Shown here piece by piece: positions 15,665 to 18,769 of a stretch of DNA of 18,769 nucleotides. The DNA is from Clostridium sp. CAG:590 (GTDB taxonomy: Bacteria; Bacillota; Clostridia; Lachnospirales; Lachnospiraceae). The stretch spans positions 1 through 18,769 of the forward strand of contig HF987892.1 of the NCBI GenBank assembly GCA_000431135.1. The letters are read 5' to 3'. The number at the start of each line of letters is the position of its first letter. Position 1 is the first letter of the stretch. The position numbers and the translations under genes were made by a program. The notes under the pieces were generated by a model that worked only from the letters and a program-made list of their open reading frames with translations, did no database searches and was not told where the DNA came from.

Positions 15665-15717
15665 ATCTCCTCCAATCTCAACCGGTTTTCATTTCCCGGT
15701 ACACGAATGCACATCTC

Positions 15718-17499
15718 TTATTCTACCCGGAACAGACAACCGGAATACGCCGGCAGATCCATCATACACTGTCCGTTTCGTACCGGGATTCTTCGTCCGG
15801 TCATCGATTCTCCTCCATAAATTACAGCATCTGTATTCACTAATTCCACCAATTCATGATTGCCGGAAAGTTTCACCAGATAATTCCTGTATGGAACATC
15901 GCCAAAATTAAACACAGTTAATATCTGTTCTCCACCTGCATGCCTTGTATAGGCATAGACCAGATCCCATGCTCTATCACCGATCACACACCGATAACAG
16001 TCCGAGTTATATTCCCCTTCATATAATGCCGGATGCGACAGATAAATATGATTGAGATCCTTCATATATCTTGTAAACATCTGATGCATTGGATAAGATG
16101 CCAATATATCAAAATCCTGCGGACGATACTCTGCCCACTCCCGGAACTGTCCGATCTCATTTCCCATGAAGTTCAGTTTCTTACCCGGATGTGTAAACAT
16201 ATATAAGAATAGTGTACGACACTGTGCAAACTTCTCTTCATACTCTCCGTACATCTTATCCACGATCGTCTTCTTGCCGTGAACCACCTCATCATGTGAG
16301 AACTCCAACAGATACAACTCATTGTAAAAATAATGCATGGAAAACAGCAGATCCTGATAATGTTCCCGGCGTTCCTGCGGAGAATACGCAAAGAATCGCA
16401 ATGTATCATTCATGAATCCAAGATCCCATTTGTAATCAAACCCCAGACCACCATACTGTACCGGAGCCGTCACCTTCAGAAAGCTCGTAGAATCTTCTGC
16501 ATACAGCACCACATGCGGATGCCTCTCATGCAGACCGTCATTCAGACTCTGCACAAACTGCAGCGCACGGTCATTTACTCCACATTCCTGCCGTCCCCGC
16601 CAATAAATGATATTGGAAATTGCATCAAACCGCAGGCCATCAAAATGATAATCGGTAAGCCAGTAATCAGCACAGGATTTCAGGAAACTTGCCACTTCCC
16701 CTTTGGCATGAATGAAATTGTAAGATCCCCATTCACTCTTTGTTACATCACTTGCCGGCAGCTCATAAAGCGGCGTTCCGTCAAACTCACAAAGCCCATA
16801 ATCATCCACCGCAAAATGCACCATTACAAAGTCTAAGATCACACCGATCCCTGCCTGATGACAGGTATCCACAAACTGTTTCAAACCATCACATGTTCCG
16901 TACCGCGATGTCGGTGCAAAGAATCCGGTACATTGATATCCCCAGGATTCATCCATCGGATGTTCCGCTAACGGCAGCAATTCCACATGGGTATATCCCA
17001 TTTCTTTGAGATATGGTATCAGTTCTTCTGCCATCTCCTCATACCGATACCAGCAGCCATCCTTGGTTGCTTTCCATGATCCAAAATGCATCTCATAGAT
17101 GTTCATTGGTTGGTCATAACCTTTGTCCGTATTCTTCATCCATTCTTCATCCGAAAAAACATACGCATTACGATCCCGGATGATCGAGGCCGAACAAGGT
17201 CTTAGCTCCATTCCAAATCCATATGGATCTGCCTTGTCCGTTACACTGCCATCATAATGATAGATACGGTACTTATACATCTGCCCCGCCTTTGCTTCCG
17301 CAATCTTTCCTTCAAATATACCGCCTCGTCCATGACAGGATAATTCGGTATCATGCCAGTAATTAAACTCTCCGATCACCGTAACCTTTTTTGCCTTTGG
17401 TGCATATACGCGAAACTGCACGCCATCTTCTTCCATATGGGCACCAAAATACTCATATGCTTTCCACTCATTACCATTGTAAAAATCATCTATATTCAT
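15718..17499 (-). CDS. glgB: 1,4-alpha-glucan (glycogen) branching enzyme
   Basis: A 593-residue GH13 enzyme that introduces alpha-1,6 branches into glycogen. A carbohydrate-binding module of the CBM48 type occupies about 20-105 (FRVYAPKAKKVTVIGEFNYW). The catalytic barrel follows, with ELLPLAEHPMDESWGYQ (about 173-189), HFDGLRFDAISN carrying nucleophile D292, VVLYAEDS carrying acid/base E335, and FSHDEVVHGKK with H402 and D403. A C-terminal beta domain ends in YSGCLFRVE. The frame is open to 17568, but a near-perfect promoter lies within those 23 extra codons and its start point is downstream of that ATG. I therefore start at MNIDDFYNG, with GGGGA six bases upstream. It lacks the long N1 domain of E. 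coli GlgB. No other glycogen genes are in the window, so synthesis genes must lie elsewhere. Confidence 0.93.
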   Translation of the reverse strand: MNIDDFYNGNEWKAYEYFGAHMEEDGVQFRVYAPKAKKVTVIGEFNYWHDTELSCHGRGGIFEGKIAEAKAGQMYKYRIYHYDGSVTDKADPYGFGMELRPCSASIIRDRNAYVFSDEEWMKNTDKGYDQPMNIYEMHFGSWKATKDGCWYRYEEMAEELIPYLKEMGYTHVELLPLAEHPMDESWGYQCTGFFAPTSRYGTCDGLKQFVDTCHQAGIGVILDFVMVHFAVDDYGLCEFDGTPLYELPASDVTKSEWGSYNFIHAKGEVASFLKSCADYWLTDYHFDGLRFDAISNIIYWRGRQECGVNDRALQFVQSLNDGLHERHPHVVLYAEDSTSFLKVTAPVQYGGLGFDYKWDLGFMNDTLRFFAYSPQERREHYQDLLFSMHYFYNELYLLEFSHDEVVHGKKTIVDKMYGEYEEKFAQCRTLFLYMFTHPGKKLNFMGNEIGQFREWAEYRPQDFDILASYPMHQMFTRYMKDLNHIYLSHPALYEGEYNSDCYRCVIGDRAWDLVYAYTRHAGGEQILTVFNFGDVPYRNYLVKLSGNHELVELVNTDAVIYGGESMTGRRIPVRNGQCMMDLPAYSGCLFRVE

Positions 17500-17529
17500 C
17501 CATTTTCCCCAATCCAGTCTAATATTTAA

Positions 17530-17558
17530 ATTATACGAAAATGTTTCATAATCGTCAA
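17530..17558 (-). promoter_or_regulatory. glgB promoter
   Basis: On the minus strand TTGACG (17558-17553), a 17-base spacer and a perfect TATAAT (17535-17530). Transcription would begin near 17523, about 24 bases before the chosen glgB start. It lies inside the longer open frame, which decides the start codon. Confidence 0.85.
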
Positions 17559-17573
17559 CCAGACGCATATACT
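17545..17573 (+). promoter_or_regulatory. Possible divergent promoter of the two unknown plus-strand genes
   Basis: TTCATA (17545-17550), a 17-base spacer and TATACT (17568-17573) lie upstream of the gene at 17600. It interleaves with the glgB promoter on the opposite strand, so the two would compete for polymerase. Match quality is moderate (4/6 and 5/6). Confidence 0.45.
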
Positions 17574-17599
17574 GAATAGAAAAGAGCAGGGATCATGAA

Positions 17600-18094
17600 A
17601 TGGAACAGAACCCAAGACATCCGTTAAATTCCATCACAAATAATAACAACATGTCCATGTTAGAGGCTTTGATTCCATTTGTTGATTATCCGATGAAGCT
17701 TCCTCTTGCTCTTCTCATTAAAGCGAATGAGATCCGTCTGATCATCCATGCCTTTCACTCCCTTGATTATCTGTCCAAGATTGGTTTACATAATTCTTCA
17801 AAAGATCCGATCGACATGATTTCCTCTTTCACCGGAATGTCTCCCGAAATGCTCAAGATGATGATGGCGTATGCTCAAAATATGGGAACGGACAACAACG
17901 CAGATCTCTTCTCCTCGTTTATGGGAAATCCGGTTTCTCCGGATCTTACTTCTATTTTTCAGAATACGCCACCACAGAATCCATCTGCTTCCGACACCTC
18001 TTTTGATGACCGGTTACAGCAGATCCTGTCTGAATATGATATGGAACAGGCAGCCCGTTTTGATGAATCTCCACCGGATAGTTCATCTGCTTAA
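17600..18094 (+). CDS. Unknown protein, helical with Pro/Ser-rich acidic C-terminus
   Basis: A 164-residue protein that I do not recognise. The N-terminal 20 residues are polar and Asn rich. Residues about 20-95 look helical and moderately hydrophobic, with many Met and Leu (MLEALIPFVDYP, FTGMSPEMLKMMMAYAQNM), but there is no clear membrane segment or signal peptide. From about 105 the chain turns Pro, Ser and Asp rich and acidic, probably disordered. GCAGGG stands eight bases before the ATG; another ATG five bases earlier is out of frame. A second small gene follows 36 bases downstream and is likely cotranscribed. It is divergent from glgB. The frame and ribosome site support translation. 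Function is unknown; a lineage-specific family, perhaps sporulation-related, is only a guess. Confidence 0.7.
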   Translation: MEQNPRHPLNSITNNNNMSMLEALIPFVDYPMKLPLALLIKANEIRLIIHAFHSLDYLSKIGLHNSSKDPIDMISSFTGMSPEMLKMMMAYAQNMGTDNNADLFSSFMGNPVSPDLTSIFQNTPPQNPSASDTSFDDRLQQILSEYDMEQAARFDESPPDSSSA

Positions 18095-18130
18095 TGATTC
18101 AACTGATTGTATTATGAAAGGAGCCATTAC

Positions 18131-18400
18131 ATGAATCAAAAAGATTTCTTTTCCACCCCGGAATTTCAAAAACTGCATCCGGTAAAAAAACAGATCATAC
18201 AAGAGCTGGTCTCTAATCAGGAAACTATGTCACCGGAAACCATGCTTTCCAAAGTCATGACCATCAACAAAGAATTATCCAAACGCAATCTCAATTTTTC
18301 CAAGGAAGAATCTTCTCTGCTGATCCAGATATTAAAGCAATCCATGTCGCCTTCCGATCAGCAAAAAGTAGATCTGTTAATGGGGCTGTTTCACCGCTAA
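18131..18400 (+). CDS. Unknown small helical protein
   Basis: An 89-residue, probably all-helical soluble protein (MNQKDFFSTPEFQKLHPVKKQ at the N-terminus), with no transmembrane segment or recognisable motif. I take the ATG at 18131 because AAAGGAG lies eight bases before it; the frame is open further upstream to 18107 without a ribosome site. It follows the 164-residue unknown gene by 36 bases. Both carry short MSPE or MSPxxxQ-like helix starts (MSPEMLK in the first; MSPETML and MSPSDQQ here), which may only reflect helix capping. A role for the pair as partners is inferred from adjacency. It is followed by a hairpin at the convergence with the next gene. Confidence 0.7.
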   Translation: MNQKDFFSTPEFQKLHPVKKQIIQELVSNQETMSPETMLSKVMTINKELSKRNLNFSKEESSLLIQILKQSMSPSDQQKVDLLMGLFHR

Positions 18401-18420
18401 TCTTTCTCTTCCTGCACATA

Positions 18421-18471
18421 AAATACCGTCATTCCCTTGTCATATATCAACAACAAGAAATGACGGTATTT
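18421..18471. terminator. Long hairpin between convergent genes, probable bidirectional terminator
   Basis: AAATACCGTCATT (18421-18433) and AATGACGGTATTT (18459-18471) are perfect 13-base arms. An inner stem CTTGT/ACAAG (18436-18440, 18453-18457) continues the fold. The outer A and T ends give short A/T tracts on both strands. It sits in the only gap between the convergent genes, as expected for a shared terminator. Confidence 0.75.
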
Positions 18472-18476
18472 CCCTG

Positions 18477-18769
18477 CTATGCCTCAACACCTGCCTGTTC
18501 AACGTACCGTTCCAGTTCTTCCCGACAGGAAAACTGCTGCATCCGTGCTAAAATATCCATTTTATCGACGTCATCTTTTCCCTGTAATAACTGGTCCACA
18601 TATGCTTCCTCCGATCGTTCAAACAACAACTTAAAGTCCATAAGCGCCGGTGCAAGTGCAGGATTGTAATTATCTCCGGTCACAAGTCCCATAAGATTTC
18701 CTCCTAACATGCAGGCACGAATCTGTACCTGCTCATCGTATATGCATAAAGCTACAGCATTCCTGCTGT
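18477..18769 (-). CDS. Unknown protein, C-terminal part only (cut by window edge)
   Basis: The reading frame is open from the right edge to the stop at 18477, giving at least 97 residues. It includes ALCIYDEQVQIRACML, GNLMGLVTGDNYNPALAPAL and an acidic helical C-terminus (YVDQLLQGKDDVDKMD, REELERYVEQ). The continuous frame up to the edge reads like protein, so I treat it as a truncated gene. A good ribosome-like TTAGGAGG precedes an internal ATG at 18692, which would give a 71-residue protein. That motif may simply be the Leu-Gly-Gly codons, but a short or internal start cannot be excluded. I do not recognise the family. Confidence 0.6.
   Translation of the reverse strand, partial: SRNAVALCIYDEQVQIRACMLGGNLMGLVTGDNYNPALAPALMDFKLLFERSEEAYVDQLLQGKDDVDKMDILARMQQFSCREELERYVEQAGVEA

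Noticed and set aside
15681..15700. ACCGG/CCGGT hairpin between glgB and the PAP2 gene
   Set aside because: Only five base pairs with a ten-base loop and no T run; too weak to call a terminator.
1..18769. CRISPR array, insertion sequence, prophage or toxin-antitoxin system
   Set aside because: No regularly spaced repeats, transposase or integrase motifs or toxin-antitoxin pairs were found. Coding and intergenic style is uniform across the window.

Overview
The window looks like a chromosomal segment from an anaerobic, Gram-positive gut-type Firmicute, most likely Lachnospiraceae (Clostridia). The reasons are the moderately low GC, strong GGAGG ribosome binding sites, AT-rich intergenic DNA, a monomeric [FeFe] hydrogenase, an HMGL-family enzyme resembling clostridial Re-citrate synthase, and a family II isocitrate dehydrogenase. 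I see no rRNA or tRNA genes, CRISPR arrays, insertion sequences or prophage genes. Apart from alaA and two small unknown genes near the right end, everything is on the minus strand.

Region by region. (1) 22-3796, minus: an envelope operon read as response regulator, histidine kinase, unknown membrane-anchored protein and VanY/LdcB-type peptidoglycan carboxypeptidase. Spacing is nearly zero, and the ribosome sites lie inside the preceding genes. (2) 3797-4086: a regulatory region with 11-bp direct repeats, a long hairpin and the icd terminator. (3) 4087-6871, minus: NADP isocitrate dehydrogenase and a probable Re-citrate synthase. Together with an aconitase not seen here they would convert oxaloacetate and acetyl-CoA to 2-oxoglutarate, and hence glutamate. 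The synthase has its own strong promoter. (4) 7222-9846, minus: an [FeFe] hydrogenase (probably group B), a 51-residue membrane protein and an AEC-family permease, packed tightly together. (5) 9906-13536, minus: a YtrA-type GntR repressor, an ABC ATPase and a large permease. Their promoter overlaps a perfect dyad that fits the YtrA operator. (6) 13851-15065, plus: an AlaA-like aminotransferase with its own promoter and terminator. (7) 15125-17499, minus: a PAP2 phosphatase and a glycogen branching enzyme. (8) 17600-18400, plus: two unknown small proteins divergent from glgB. (9) 18477 to the edge, minus: the C-terminal part of an unknown protein.

Most of this is core metabolism and envelope maintenance. 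The observations most worth following are the citrate synthase/isocitrate dehydrogenase pair, the YtrA-like operator, the small protein between hydrogenase and permease, and the unknown protein in the two-component operon. Several start codons (glgB, the GntR gene, the ABC permease, the response regulator) are moved downstream of the longest reading frame because promoters or ribosome sites lie inside the longer versions. No clearly new multigene system can be demonstrated from sequence alone.
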